Assembly (NCBI GenBank): GCA_002364535.1
Contig: DEYL01000017.1
Coordinates: 1 to 64,000, forward strand
Direction: 5' to 3'
Source of the DNA: Flavobacteriaceae bacterium UBA3159
GTDB lineage: Bacteria; Bacteroidota; Bacteroidia; Flavobacteriales; Flavobacteriaceae
DNA: 64,000 nt
In this document: one piece after another, positions 43,314 through 52,770 of the stretch
How the letters are laid out: every line of letters starts with the position of its first letter
How positions within the stretch are numbered: the first letter of the stretch is position 1
Program-made: the position numbers and the translations under genes
Notes under the pieces: model-generated
Database searches by the model: none
Told to the model about the DNA's origin: nothing
What the model saw: the letters and a program-made list of their open reading frames with translations, nothing else

Positions 43314-44166
43314 TTTTTACAACACCCATAAAGACGCCATTGATCGCTTTATTGATCAAGCCCTGGAGGAAGACATCGAAGGGGGTGACCACAGCAGCAA
43401 CGCTTGTTTTAATGAGGAATTAGAAAGGGAGGCAGTTTTAAAGGTCAAAGGCGATTGTGTGATTGCCGGCATCACACTGGCCCAAAAGATATTCCATCGT
43501 TACGATGCTTCGTTGAACATCAGCCCTTTGGCCAAAGACGGGGAAAAGCTGGAGCAGGGCGCCCAAGCCTTCCGGGTCAAAGGCAAAGCCAAATCCCTTT
43601 TGGCTACGGAGCGATTGGTGTTGAACTGCATGCAAAGAATGAGTGGAATCGCGACCCTCTCCCGTCAACTCAGTCAAAAAATTCAACACACCCATTGTAA
43701 AATTCTCGACACCCGCAAGACCGCGCCCGGCTTCCGTTATCCAGAAAAATGGGCGGTCGCTATCGGTGGGGGTCACAACCACCGCATGGGCTTGTTTGAT
43801 GCGATCATGATCAAGGACAACCATATAGATTTTTGTGGCGGCCTGGCTCAAGCCTTGGAAAAAACCAAAGCTTATTTGGCGCAAAATGCTCTGAAGATAC
43901 CTGTCATCGTGGAGGTAAGAAATACCCTTGAGATCGATCAGGTCATGCGTTTTCCTTGGGTAAAAAGAGTCCTTTTAGACAATATGTCTCCCGAAGTTTT
44001 GACAGAAAACATCAAAAAAATAGACGGGAAGTTCGAAACTGAGGCCTCGGGGAATATCACCGCACAGCATTTGGTTTGCTATGCCGAAACCGGAGTGGAT
44101 TATGTATCCATGGGAGCGCTTACCTATGCTGCGGTTTCCATCGATTTGAGTTTAAAAGCCGTATAA
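43306..44166 (+). CDS. nadC: Nicotinate-nucleotide diphosphorylase (carboxylating)
   Basis: A 286-residue quinolinate phosphoribosyltransferase. Motifs: ALEEDIEGGDHSSNACF, NCMQRMSGIATLSRQL, KILDTRKTAPGFRYPEKWAV and GGGHNHRMGLFDAIMIKDNH, all characteristic. The start is TTG at 43306, overlapping the nadB stop region by eight bases; no ATG with family homology is available. With nadA and nadB it completes NAD precursor synthesis from aspartate. Confidence 0.95.
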   Translation: MNNFYNTHKDAIDRFIDQALEEDIEGGDHSSNACFNEELEREAVLKVKGDCVIAGITLAQKIFHRYDASLNISPLAKDGEKLEQGAQAFRVKGKAKSLLATERLVLNCMQRMSGIATLSRQLSQKIQHTHCKILDTRKTAPGFRYPEKWAVAIGGGHNHRMGLFDAIMIKDNHIDFCGGLAQALEKTKAYLAQNALKIPVIVEVRNTLEIDQVMRFPWVKRVLLDNMSPEVLTENIKKIDGKFETEASGNITAQHLVCYAETGVDYVSMGALTYAAVSIDLSLKAV

Positions 44167-44176
44167 AGTTTCCCTC

Positions 44177-44193
44177 TATATTTGCTATATTTG
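44177..44193 (+). promoter_or_regulatory. Tandem -7 boxes upstream of pyrH
   Basis: TATATTTG occurs twice, at 44177-44184 and 44186-44193, nine bases apart and 14-31 bases before the pyrH ATG. Both match TAnnTTTG exactly. Either box alone or both could define start sites for pyrH-frr. Confidence 0.6.
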
Positions 44194-44207
44194 TGAAATT
44201 CCAAGCT

Positions 44208-44915
44208 ATGAAATACAAAAGAATCCTTCTGAAGTTAAGTGGTGAAGCGCTGATGGGTAATCAAAACCACGGTATTGATCCTGTGAGGCTCAATGAGTAT
44301 GCCACTGATATCAAGGAAATTCAAAAGACGGGAACTGAAATCGCCATCGTTATCGGTGGCGGAAATATTTTCAGGGGAGTTTCTGGAGCCAGCAAAGGTA
44401 TGGATCGCGTTCAGGGCGATTATATGGGAATGCTCGCTACGGTCATTAACGGTTTGGCGCTACAAAGCGCATTGGAAAACAACGATGTTCCAACCAGATT
44501 GCAAACGGCCATCAAAATCGAAGCCATTGCAGAGCCTTTTATCAAAAGAAGGGCCACGCGTCATCTGGAAAAAGGAAGGGTCGTTATTTTTGGATCGGGA
44601 ACGGGAAACCCCTATTTCACAACCGATTCTGCCGCGGTGCTGCGCGCCATAGAAATCAATGCCGATGTGATATTAAAGGGAACACGAGTAGATGGCATCT
44701 ACACCGAAGACCCCGAAAAAAATAAAGAAGCCATCAAGTTTGACACCCTATCATTCGACGATGTACTGAAAAAAGGACTCAAGATCATGGATACCACTGC
44801 TTTTACCTTGAGTCAGGAAAATAAACTGCCCATTATTGTTTTTGATATGAATACCAAAGGAAACCTCAGTAGAATAATAAAGGGCGAAAACATAGGAACT
44901 CGAGTCGACCTTTAA
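44208..44915 (+). CDS. pyrH: Uridylate kinase
   Basis: A 235-residue amino-acid-kinase-fold enzyme that phosphorylates UMP to UDP. The signature YKRILLKLSGEALMG at the start, AIVIGGGNIFRGVSG, ADYMG-like GDYMGMLATVINGLAL and GTGNPYFTTDSAAVLRAIEI are diagnostic. The ATG at 44208 is used; the longer open frame before it lies in nadC. It pairs with frr 12 bases downstream. Confidence 0.95.
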   Translation: MKYKRILLKLSGEALMGNQNHGIDPVRLNEYATDIKEIQKTGTEIAIVIGGGNIFRGVSGASKGMDRVQGDYMGMLATVINGLALQSALENNDVPTRLQTAIKIEAIAEPFIKRRATRHLEKGRVVIFGSGTGNPYFTTDSAAVLRAIEINADVILKGTRVDGIYTEDPEKNKEAIKFDTLSFDDVLKKGLKIMDTTAFTLSQENKLPIIVFDMNTKGNLSRIIKGENIGTRVDL

Positions 44916-44927
44916 ATTTTCACCAAA

Positions 44928-45482
44928 ATGAACGAAGAAATCATTATCATCACCGAAACTGCAAAAGAGAGCATGGATTTGTCTGTCAAACATCTGGAAA
45001 AAGAACTGCTCAACATCAGAGCAGGAAAGGCAAACCCCGTCATGCTGAACGCTGTCATGGTTGAATACTACGGTACTCCCACTCCTCTCAACCAAGTAGC
45101 CAACGTGAATACCCCCGACGGAAGAACGCTGAGCATTCAACCCTGGGAAAAAGCATTATTGCCCGAAATCGAAAAAGGGATTTTAGAAGCCAATTTGGGC
45201 TTTAACCCTATGAACAATGGAGAATCTCTGATCATCAATATCCCACCATTGACAGAAGAGCGCAGAAGAGAATTGGTCAAATTGGCAAAAACAGAAGCTG
45301 AAAACTCCAAAATCGCCATCAGAAATGTGCGAAAGGATGCCAACAACGAAATCAAAAAAACCGATAGCTCCGAAGACCTTCAAAAAAATGCTGAGATTGA
45401 CATTCAAGAACTAACCGATAAATACATCGTTAGAGTAGACGATATCTTAAACTTCAAAGAAAAAGAAATATTAACGGTATAG
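44928..45482 (+). CDS. frr: Ribosome recycling factor
   Basis: A 184-residue factor that splits post-termination ribosomes with EF-G. The typical start (AKESMDLSVKHLEKELLNIR AGKANP pattern) and the hinge region (TPLNQVANVNTPDGRTLSIQ) and end helix (NFKEKEILTV) are all present. It follows pyrH as in most bacteria. Confidence 0.96.
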   Translation: MNEEIIIITETAKESMDLSVKHLEKELLNIRAGKANPVMLNAVMVEYYGTPTPLNQVANVNTPDGRTLSIQPWEKALLPEIEKGILEANLGFNPMNNGESLIINIPPLTEERRRELVKLAKTEAENSKIAIRNVRKDANNEIKKTDSSEDLQKNAEIDIQELTDKYIVRVDDILNFKEKEILTV

Positions 45483-45512
45483 TTGACCCAACGCTGGTGA
45501 TGTCAGTAGAGA

Positions 45513-47900
45513 ATGAAGCGTAAAAAACAAAATTTCTGGGGTACTGTTGCGAACTTGATCCTGAGAAACCGTTTTTTGATCATCGGTGGCATCGTGATGG
45601 TAACCCTTTTTTTTGGCACTCAGTGGAAACACATGCGGTTTACCTTTACTGAGGCCAACCTACTTCCCAGTACCCATCCCGAAAACATTCAATACGATAC
45701 GTTTGTAGAGACCTTTGGTGAAGAGGGAAATTTGATGGTGATCGCCCTTAAAGAGGAACAATTTTTTGAACCCCAAACCTTTGAAAAATGGATTGCCCTC
45801 AACGATAAAATCGAATCCTACCCGGAGGTGGAATTTACCTTATCTACAAACAACGTACAGGAGTTGGTAAAGGACGAAGACCTCAAATCATTTGTGCTAA
45901 AATCGGTTTTTGATGTTGCAGATTACAAGCCTTCCGAGATTGAAAAATTCAAACAAAAACTGCTTTTAGAACTTCCCTTCTACAAAAACATACTTTACGA
46001 CTCAGATGGTCAAACGATCAGATCGGCCATTTATATGGACAAAAAAATCGTCAATACCGTCCAGCGAAAAGATTTTATTTTCAATACTTTCATCCCTTTG
46101 ATCACTGCTTTTGAAAAGGAAACGGGCTTGGATGTCAAAATCTCTGGCATGCCCTATATCAGAACGTTGAACGCGCAGAATATCATGGACGAAATCGGCG
46201 TTTTTGTCATTTCGGCCATGTTGCTCACCAGTTTGATATTTTTTCTTTTCTTCCGATCATTCAGAGCCACCTTCATCTCCATGTTTGTGGTTTTGGTTGG
46301 TGTCATGTGGGCCTTTGGAATTTTGGGATGGCTACGTTATGAAATCACTGTACTCATCGCACTGATCCCCCCATTGATCATCGTCATCGGAGTGCCCAAC
46401 TGTATTTTTCTGATCAACAAATACCAACAGGAAGTTGCCAAACATGGGAACAAAGCCAAGTCATTACAACGGGTGATAATGAAAATTGGGAATGCCACGC
46501 TGATGACCAATCTGACCACCGCCTCGGGTTTCGCTACTTTTATTTTGACCGACAGTAAAGTTTTAAAAGAGTTTGGAATCGTTGCCTCGATCAATATCAT
46601 CGCCATCTTTCTTCTTTCGCTGTTGATCATTCCGGTTGTTTACAGTTTTATGTCTCGCCCCAGTAAAAAACACCTCAAGCACCTCAAAAGTCATTACCTG
46701 AAAACGTTTGTAAAATGGATGGAGAACAAGGTGAGGTATAAGAGGATCAATGTTTATGTCATTTCCCTTATCGGTTTGATCATGGGCATCATCGGTATTT
46801 ATCAAATCAATATTTCGGGCAGTATCATTGAGGACATGCCTAAAAAATCTGAGTTTTTTAAGGACATCCTTTTCTTTGATGACGAATTTAACGGTATCGT
46901 GCCTTTAGAAATTATTGTCGATACCCGTCGTAAAGGAGGCGCAACACGACTCTCCACTCTCAAAAGAATTGACAAACTCGAACAACATATCAATCAAATT
47001 TCTGAACTATCTCAACCCATATCATCGGTTAGTGGTGTCAAATTCATCAAACAAGCATATTACAACGGTAATCCCAACTATTACAAACTCCCTACATCTC
47101 AGGAAAATTCTTTTATTGCCCGCTACCTCAAAAACGTAAAAGGATCATCGGGATTGATGCAGAATTATATCGACAGTACCGCTCAATTCAACAGGGTAAC
47201 GACTTTTATGAAAGACATCCCCACAGAGCGAATCGAAGAAATTGAAGAAGATTTGGTAAAAGAAATCGATAAAATATTTCCCCCCGATCGCTATCAGGTC
47301 AAGCTGACCGGGAAAACCCTTTTGTACCTCAAAGGCACCCATTATCTGATCCGCAATTTGATCATTTCCCTATCGTTGGCCATTTTACTGATTGCGCTGT
47401 TTATGGCCTATATGTTCCGATCATTTAAAATGATTGTCATTTCATTAATTCCCAATTTATTGCCACTGATCATCACCGCAGGTGTTATGGGATTCTCAGG
47501 TATTCCCCTCAAACCCTCTACCATTTTGGTCTTTAGCATTGCTTTTGGAATTTCGGTAGATGATACCATTCACTTTTTGGCCAAATATCGGCAGGAGTTG
47601 ATCGCCAACAAGTGGAAAATCAAAACCGCGGTCTATGTCGCATTGAGGGAAACAGCGGTGAGTATGTTTTATACGTCGATCGTATTGTTCTTTGGATTCG
47701 CGGTATTTATGAGTTCCAATTTTGGCGGGACGGTAGCCTTGGGAGGTTTGGTTTCGGTCACCTTGCTGTTTGCCATGCTGGCCAATTTGATTCTCCTGCC
47801 TTCACTGCTGATTTCATTGGAAGACACTGTGAGCAACAAGAAGGTATTTAAAGCACCAAAAATCAATATAGTCCCGGAGGAGGGCAGAAAAAAATCCTAA
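45513..47900 (+). CDS. RND-superfamily permease, MMPL type
   Basis: A 795-residue protein with two repeats of a large periplasmic domain and a group of TM helices (12 TM segments in total), as in the RND/MMPL family. Landmarks: the first TM near residue 20-38; a cluster near 225-375 containing LIALIPPLIIVIGVPNCIFL; a break near 410-435; and a second cluster (from about 620) with STILVFSIAFGISVDDTIHF, whose Asp pair is the usual proton-relay residue. The substrate is unknown; lipids or hydrophobic molecules are typical. No adaptor or outer-membrane channel gene is adjacent. Confidence 0.87.
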   Translation: MKRKKQNFWGTVANLILRNRFLIIGGIVMVTLFFGTQWKHMRFTFTEANLLPSTHPENIQYDTFVETFGEEGNLMVIALKEEQFFEPQTFEKWIALNDKIESYPEVEFTLSTNNVQELVKDEDLKSFVLKSVFDVADYKPSEIEKFKQKLLLELPFYKNILYDSDGQTIRSAIYMDKKIVNTVQRKDFIFNTFIPLITAFEKETGLDVKISGMPYIRTLNAQNIMDEIGVFVISAMLLTSLIFFLFFRSFRATFISMFVVLVGVMWAFGILGWLRYEITVLIALIPPLIIVIGVPNCIFLINKYQQEVAKHGNKAKSLQRVIMKIGNATLMTNLTTASGFATFILTDSKVLKEFGIVASINIIAIFLLSLLIIPVVYSFMSRPSKKHLKHLKSHYLKTFVKWMENKVRYKRINVYVISLIGLIMGIIGIYQINISGSIIEDMPKKSEFFKDILFFDDEFNGIVPLEIIVDTRRKGGATRLSTLKRIDKLEQHINQISELSQPISSVSGVKFIKQAYYNGNPNYYKLPTSQENSFIARYLKNVKGSSGLMQNYIDSTAQFNRVTTFMKDIPTERIEEIEEDLVKEIDKIFPPDRYQVKLTGKTLLYLKGTHYLIRNLIISLSLAILLIALFMAYMFRSFKMIVISLIPNLLPLIITAGVMGFSGIPLKPSTILVFSIAFGISVDDTIHFLAKYRQELIANKWKIKTAVYVALRETAVSMFYTSIVLFFGFAVFMSSNFGGTVALGGLVSVTLLFAMLANLILLPSLLISLEDTVSNKKVFKAPKINIVPEEGRKKS

Positions 47901-47920
47901 ATCTATTCTGTAAATAAGCC

Positions 47921-47928
47921 TATCTTTG
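47921..47928 (+). promoter_or_regulatory. Candidate -7 box of asnS
   Basis: TATCTTTG matches TAnnTTTG 18 bases before the asnS ATG. No -33 TTG at the best distance. Confidence 0.55.
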
Positions 47929-47946
47929 CGCTGAAGATTAAAGAGC

Positions 47947-49380
47947 ATGAAACACCTTCGATTAGCCGAATTATTGAGTCAACCCCAAAAACACGATGAT
48001 GTAACGGTCAGGGGTTGGGTAAGGACATTTCGTGCCAACCGATTCATTGCCCTTAATGACGGCTCCACCATCGAAAACCTCCAATGTGTTGTAGATTTCG
48101 AAAACACCGATGAAAGCCTACTAAGGAAAATCAACACAGGTGCGGCGGTTGAGATTACGGGTCAACTCGTTGAGAGCATGGGCAAGGGTCAATCCCAAGA
48201 GGTATTGGTCGAAACCATCGAAATCGTCGGTGAGGCCGATCCGGATCACTATCCCATTCAACCCAAAAAACACAGTTTTGAATTTTTACGAGAAAAGGCA
48301 CATTTGCGGGTAAGGACAGCCACTTTTAGTGCGGTGATGCGCATTCGCTCGGTGCTTTCTTTTGCTATCCATCAATTTTTTCAGGACAAAGGCTTTTGCT
48401 ATGTCCATACGCCCATCATCACCGGTAGTGATGCCGAAGGAGCGGGAGAAATGTTTCGGGTATCGGTTTTAGACCCCCAAAAACCTCCGGTTGACGCCGA
48501 TGGCGCTGTAGATTTCAAACAAGACTTTTTTGGAAAAGAAACCAACCTGACCGTATCGGGTCAACTCGAAGCCGAGACCTATGCCCAAGGACTGGGAAAT
48601 GTCTATACCTTTGGGCCCACTTTTAGAGCCGAAAATTCGAATACCTCACGTCACCTGGCTGAGTTTTGGATGATCGAACCCGAAATGGCTTTTTACGATT
48701 TAAACGATAATATGGATTTGGCAGAAGAATTCATCAAATACACCTTGACGTATATTTTGGAAAAATGCGAAAAAGATTTGCTTTTTCTCCATCAACGTTT
48801 AGACAACGAAGAAAAAACAATGCCCCAGAACCAAAGAAGCCCCTTGGGCTTAATGGAAAAAATCAAATTTGTCGTTGAAAACGAATTCAAGCGGGTTTCC
48901 TACACCGAGGCCATCGATATTCTCAAAAATTCAAAACCTAACAAAAAGAAAAAATTCGATTATCTGATCGAAGAATGGGGAACGGACTTGCAGAGTGAGC
49001 ACGAGCGTTATCTGGTTGAAAAACACTTTAATGCCCCGGTAATACTCTATGATTATCCCGCCAAAATTAAAGCCTTTTATATGCGGATGAACCAGGATAA
49101 TAAAACCGTTCGCGCGATGGACATTCTCTTTCCCGGTATAGGCGAAATCGTGGGGGGATCTCAAAGAGAAGAGCGACTTGAGGTATTAGAAGCAAGAATT
49201 GAAACATTGGGAATCGATGCCGAGGAACTATGGTGGTATTTGGACTTAAGGCGTTTTGGAAGCACTCCACACAGTGGGTTTGGACTTGGATTTGAACGCT
49301 TGGTACTTTTTGCCACAGGCATGTCCAACATCAGGGATGTCATTCCTTTTCCACGTACTCCTCAAAACGCATCGTTTTGA
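47947..49380 (+). CDS. asnS: Asparaginyl-tRNA synthetase
   Basis: A 477-residue class II synthetase: an OB-fold anticodon-binding domain at the N-terminus (VRGWVRTFRANRFIALNDGS), then the catalytic core with motif 2 (TFGPTFRAENSNTSRHLAEF) and motif 3 (GFGLGFERLVLFATGMSNIR). The motif DLRRFGSTPHSGFGLG is typical of AsnRS. Charging tRNA-Asn directly, it means the organism need not make Asn-tRNA only through the amidotransferase. It is followed by rpoN, the usual flavobacterial order. Confidence 0.95.
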   Translation: MKHLRLAELLSQPQKHDDVTVRGWVRTFRANRFIALNDGSTIENLQCVVDFENTDESLLRKINTGAAVEITGQLVESMGKGQSQEVLVETIEIVGEADPDHYPIQPKKHSFEFLREKAHLRVRTATFSAVMRIRSVLSFAIHQFFQDKGFCYVHTPIITGSDAEGAGEMFRVSVLDPQKPPVDADGAVDFKQDFFGKETNLTVSGQLEAETYAQGLGNVYTFGPTFRAENSNTSRHLAEFWMIEPEMAFYDLNDNMDLAEEFIKYTLTYILEKCEKDLLFLHQRLDNEEKTMPQNQRSPLGLMEKIKFVVENEFKRVSYTEAIDILKNSKPNKKKKFDYLIEEWGTDLQSEHERYLVEKHFNAPVILYDYPAKIKAFYMRMNQDNKTVRAMDILFPGIGEIVGGSQREERLEVLEARIETLGIDAEELWWYLDLRRFGSTPHSGFGLGFERLVLFATGMSNIRDVIPFPRTPQNASF

Positions 49381-49431
49381 TACTTAATGCTCCCTTGACT
49401 TTTTTTATCTTTATGAAAGCTATTTCATAAT

Positions 49432-50886
49432 ATGTTAAAACAACAGCTCCAAATAAAGCTTTCTCAGAAACTGTCTCCTCAACAAATTCAGCTGATGAAG
49501 CTCATTCAATTATCCACTTTGGACTTGGAGCAACGCATTCAATCAGAAATTGGCGAAAACCCCGCCTTGGAAAAAGGTAAAGAGGTGGATGAAAATGAAT
49601 TGGAGGCTAACGACCCTTACGAAGACTATCAGAACGATCAAAAAATAGATACCAACGATATTGACATCGACGCCTATTTGAGTGATGACGAAATCCCCAA
49701 CTACAGAATACAATCCAATAACCAATCGCCTGACGATGAAAACAGAGAGATTCCCTTTTCGGTAGGAACCAGTTTTCACGAACATTTGGAAAATCAATTG
49801 CAAAATTTGATCCTTTCTGCTGAAGAACGACCCATTGCGGAATTCCTCATTGGCAGTATCGACAACAGCGGTTACTTGAGAAGATCGGAGGAGGACATTA
49901 TCGACGATTTGGCTTTTACCCAAAACATAATCGTAGACCGATCAAAACTGAAAAATATCCTCAGAAAAATTCAGTCCATGGATCCACCCGGTGTAGGAGC
50001 CAGAAGCCTTCAGGAATGCCTATCCATCCAATTGGCCAGAAAAGAAAAAGACCGTCCTGAAGTGGAATTGACCCGTAAAATCATTGATACTGCCTTTAAC
50101 GAATTTTCTAGAAAACACTATAAAAAGCTCCAAGACCGATTCCACCTAACAGAGGACGAATTGCGTGGGGTTTTTGATGAAATAGGCAAGTTGAATCCAA
50201 AACCCGGTGGAGCCCTTTCCGAGAGCAATCAAAACAATCACATTGTCCCGGATTTTATTTTAACCATTGAAAACGGAACCCTAAAGGTTTCTCTGAACAG
50301 GAGAAATGCCCCTGAACTGAGAATTTCGAAAAATTATAAGGAAATGCTTTCCGGCTATGCCGAGGCACCCAAAAAAAACAAATCACAACAGGAGGCTGTG
50401 CTTTTCATCAAACAAAAATTGGATGCTGCCAAATGGTTTATCGATGCTATAGAACAAAGGCACCAAACCCTTTACCTCACCATCAATGCCATCGTGGACT
50501 ATCAGAGTGCTTATTTTTTGACCGGGGACGAACAAAAGCTTAAACCCATGATCTTAAAAGATATTGCCGATAAAATCGAAATGGACATCTCAACCGTTTC
50601 CAGGGTGGCCAATAGCAAATACATCGATACTCCCTATGGGGTAAAGCTGTTAAAAAGTCTTTTTTCTGAAGGCATGAAAAATGAAGAGGGTGAGGATGTT
50701 TCGACCATTGAAATAAAAAACATACTGGAAAAACTCATATCGAACGAAAACAAAAAGAAGCCCTTAGCCGATCAAGCCCTTTCTGCCTTACTCAAAGAAA
50801 AGGGCTACACTGTGGCACGTAGAACGGTGGCCAAATACCGCGAGCAAATGGACATTCCTGTCGCGCGGCTCAGAAAATCAATCTGA
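49432..50886 (+). CDS. rpoN: RNA polymerase sigma-54 factor
   Basis: A 484-residue sigma-54. Region I (QQLQIKLSQKLSPQQIQLMK) is rich in glutamine and leucine and interacts with bacterial enhancer-binding proteins. The acidic region II linker (about 50-95) follows, then the core-binding part with MDPPGVGARSLQECL. The HTH reads DISTVSRVANSKYIDTPYGV and the RpoN box is ARRTVAKYREQM. No enhancer-binding activator is in the window, so its targets are unknown. Confidence 0.95.
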   Translation: MLKQQLQIKLSQKLSPQQIQLMKLIQLSTLDLEQRIQSEIGENPALEKGKEVDENELEANDPYEDYQNDQKIDTNDIDIDAYLSDDEIPNYRIQSNNQSPDDENREIPFSVGTSFHEHLENQLQNLILSAEERPIAEFLIGSIDNSGYLRRSEEDIIDDLAFTQNIIVDRSKLKNILRKIQSMDPPGVGARSLQECLSIQLARKEKDRPEVELTRKIIDTAFNEFSRKHYKKLQDRFHLTEDELRGVFDEIGKLNPKPGGALSESNQNNHIVPDFILTIENGTLKVSLNRRNAPELRISKNYKEMLSGYAEAPKKNKSQQEAVLFIKQKLDAAKWFIDAIEQRHQTLYLTINAIVDYQSAYFLTGDEQKLKPMILKDIADKIEMDISTVSRVANSKYIDTPYGVKLLKSLFSEGMKNEEGEDVSTIEIKNILEKLISNENKKKPLADQALSALLKEKGYTVARRTVAKYREQMDIPVARLRKSI

Positions 50887-51552
50887 TCAAAGAATATAAA
50901 AAATCAAGCCTAATTTGAGGGTTTGGAGTTGTGGATGCGCGCCATCATGAAAAAGCTTTAAGTTGGATTTGAAGATGGAATTAAGATCGTATTCAACAAA
51001 CATATTCCAAGTATTGTAGCCCATGGATAGAAAAACCGCAATGTTGTTTTTTCTAATAAAGTCACTTGCAAAGGACTTACTGTAAAAGGGATGGTAGTGT
51101 TCGGAAAACTTAAGTTGGTATTTCAGTCCACCATATGCCCTCCAAAAATCTGTTTTGTCGGGTGTAGAGGTGCGAAATCTGAATGAAAGAGGAACAACAA
51201 GAGAGGAATAGGTCTGGCGGTTTTCTTCGTTTTCTTCGATGAAAAAAAAATCATTTTCACCTTGTGAATCCATATGAAGGTTGGAAATCAATCGGTTATA
51301 GGCATATCCGAGGCCCAAGCCTATTGCTGTTCGTCCGCTGGCACTAAGGGGGATGTCCCGTACAAAGCCGACTTGGAAATTGTTTGAAAACCCATTTTGT
51401 TTGAATCCACTGATATTTTCCTGTTGCAGTTGCAAGCCAAAGCTGATGTAGAATTGGTCTTCCCTGTATTTTGTAGACAAGCTGTCTTGTTGGGCGGTGG
51501 CATTCCATCCCCAAAATAAGATGCCAGTAAAAAACAATAGTCTTAGGGACAT
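50887..51552 (-). CDS. Outer-membrane beta-barrel (porin family) protein
   Basis: A 221-residue secreted protein with a signal peptide (LLFFTGILFWGWNATAQQ) and alternating aromatic strands through the mature part, ending in LKLGLIFYIL, a typical barrel C-terminus. It resembles small Bacteroidota OMPs (outer-membrane beta-barrel domain), including PorT-like proteins, but the sequence does not let me tell these apart. It is convergent with rpoN, with the two stop codons adjoining. Confidence 0.75.
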   Translation of the reverse strand: MSLRLLFFTGILFWGWNATAQQDSLSTKYREDQFYISFGLQLQQENISGFKQNGFSNNFQVGFVRDIPLSASGRTAIGLGLGYAYNRLISNLHMDSQGENDFFFIEENEENRQTYSSLVVPLSFRFRTSTPDKTDFWRAYGGLKYQLKFSEHYHPFYSKSFASDFIRKNNIAVFLSMGYNTWNMFVEYDLNSIFKSNLKLFHDGAHPQLQTLKLGLIFYIL

Positions 51553-51599
51553 TTTTGTTATGATTTCACTACTAAAATAATCTACTCAAAACTATGGTG

Positions 51600-51626
51600 A
51601 AAAAAAAAGTGCCCCAAAGGGCACTT
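51600..51626 (-). terminator. Rho-independent terminator of the exbBD operon
   Basis: An 8-bp stem AAGTGCCC/GGGCACTT with a 4-base loop is followed on the minus strand by a T run of nine. It lies 22 bases after the last exbD stop. Confidence 0.8.
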
Positions 51627-51647
51627 GTTATCTTATCTGTGAGGAAA

Positions 51648-52130
51648 TTAATCAATATTTTGAGAGTAATCTCCTACACGGGTAGTGTAATTGATCTTTA
51701 AAGCATTTACTTTTCTGAGTTCTTGTTTGATGTCAGAAATCAGCCCCATTTTGGTATCACCATCTACTTTAAGTGCAGTGGTCAATACATTTTGGAGTTC
51801 CTGTCTTTTAGAAGCACGCTCAGACAAAACAAAGGCACCGACTTCGGAAACCGTTGCAAACTTGTCGTTGAGCTGGATTCGAGGTTGGGATCCGTACTTT
51901 TCGGTATAGCGGCTTGAAGGCTCTCCGGCATATATGTACATCACGCGATCCTTCTTGTCCAATTTCTGAATTTGATCTGCAGCAGGCAATTGATTTTTGA
52001 CCATCAGGGTGCTATCTCTCATCACCGTAGCCACCATAAAAAAGAACAACAACATGAAAACGATATCGGGTAAAGATGCCGTAGATATTGCTGGTAGATC
52101 TCCTCCTTTTTTCTTTTTAAATTTTGACAT
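51648..52130 (-). CDS. Biopolymer transporter ExbD (second copy)
   Basis: A 160-residue ExbD/TolR-type protein: a short cytoplasmic N-terminus, one TM helix (LPDIVFMLLFFFMVATVM) with the conserved Asp, then a periplasmic domain. ExbD works with the ExbB pentamer to turn proton flow into force on a TonB-like arm. It is the last of four cotranscribed genes, 10 bases after another exbD. The final SQNID tail is not known to be special. Confidence 0.88.
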   Translation of the reverse strand: MSKFKKKKGGDLPAISTASLPDIVFMLLFFFMVATVMRDSTLMVKNQLPAADQIQKLDKKDRVMYIYAGEPSSRYTEKYGSQPRIQLNDKFATVSEVGAFVLSERASKRQELQNVLTTALKVDGDTKMGLISDIKQELRKVNALKINYTTRVGDYSQNID

Positions 52131-52140
52131 TACTGTTTTT

Positions 52141-52764
52141 TTAGTTGGTTTTACTTGGTTCAGCTTCAGAAAGCTTTTGTGGGAACAACAATTTAACTTC
52201 AGAAAGTTTGGGCCTCAGCCTGTCTTTTTCATCAATCGAAGTTCTGGGATCGGAGTATTTTTTGCTGGCTTCGACAAAGGTCATGCCTTCGTTGGGAAAC
52301 AAACGCGAAAACTCACGATCACGGAGTTCGTTATAGGCTGCTACCAATTCGTTCTGGACAGCTATATAAACCTTATAGGAGGTTTCTCTATCATTTTTCA
52401 AGGAGATAATGGCCTTATCCGGATTGTCCGAAGAACTGGGATCACGATCGCCTTGGCAATAATCACAGGCCTCTTCCCCTTCGCCACCTCCGTTGTCGAG
52501 AAAATCAACCGCTAAGGCACGCAAATCAGAAATGTCCGTCAATTCTTCTTCTGCCAGTAATTGATTGTTTTTGTTTACTACCACAGTAAAAATATTCTTC
52601 TGTTTGATAATGGGTGGATCCTCAATTTCTTCAATAGGCGGAAGCTTTCTATTGAGGCCACTGTCAGTTTCGATTGTTGTGGTTACCAAAAAGAAAATCA
52701 ACAGTAAAAAGGCAATATCTGCCATTGATCCTGCATTGACTTCCGGTGCTGATCTTTTGGCCAT
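52141..52764 (-). CDS. Biopolymer transporter ExbD (first copy, long form)
   Basis: A 207-residue ExbD with the usual N-terminal TM (ADIAFLLLIFFLVTTTIETD; the conserved Asp is near its start). An unusual periplasmic insertion, GGGEGEEACDYCQGDRDP, contains a CxxC pair that could form a disulfide. It precedes the second exbD and follows a small membrane protein. Two ExbD subunits next to one ExbB is common in Bacteroidota. Confidence 0.87.
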   Translation of the reverse strand: MAKRSAPEVNAGSMADIAFLLLIFFLVTTTIETDSGLNRKLPPIEEIEDPPIIKQKNIFTVVVNKNNQLLAEEELTDISDLRALAVDFLDNGGGEGEEACDYCQGDRDPSSSDNPDKAIISLKNDRETSYKVYIAVQNELVAAYNELRDREFSRLFPNEGMTFVEASKKYSDPRTSIDEKDRLRPKLSEVKLLFPQKLSEAEPSKTN

Positions 52765-52770
52765 AGCTAG

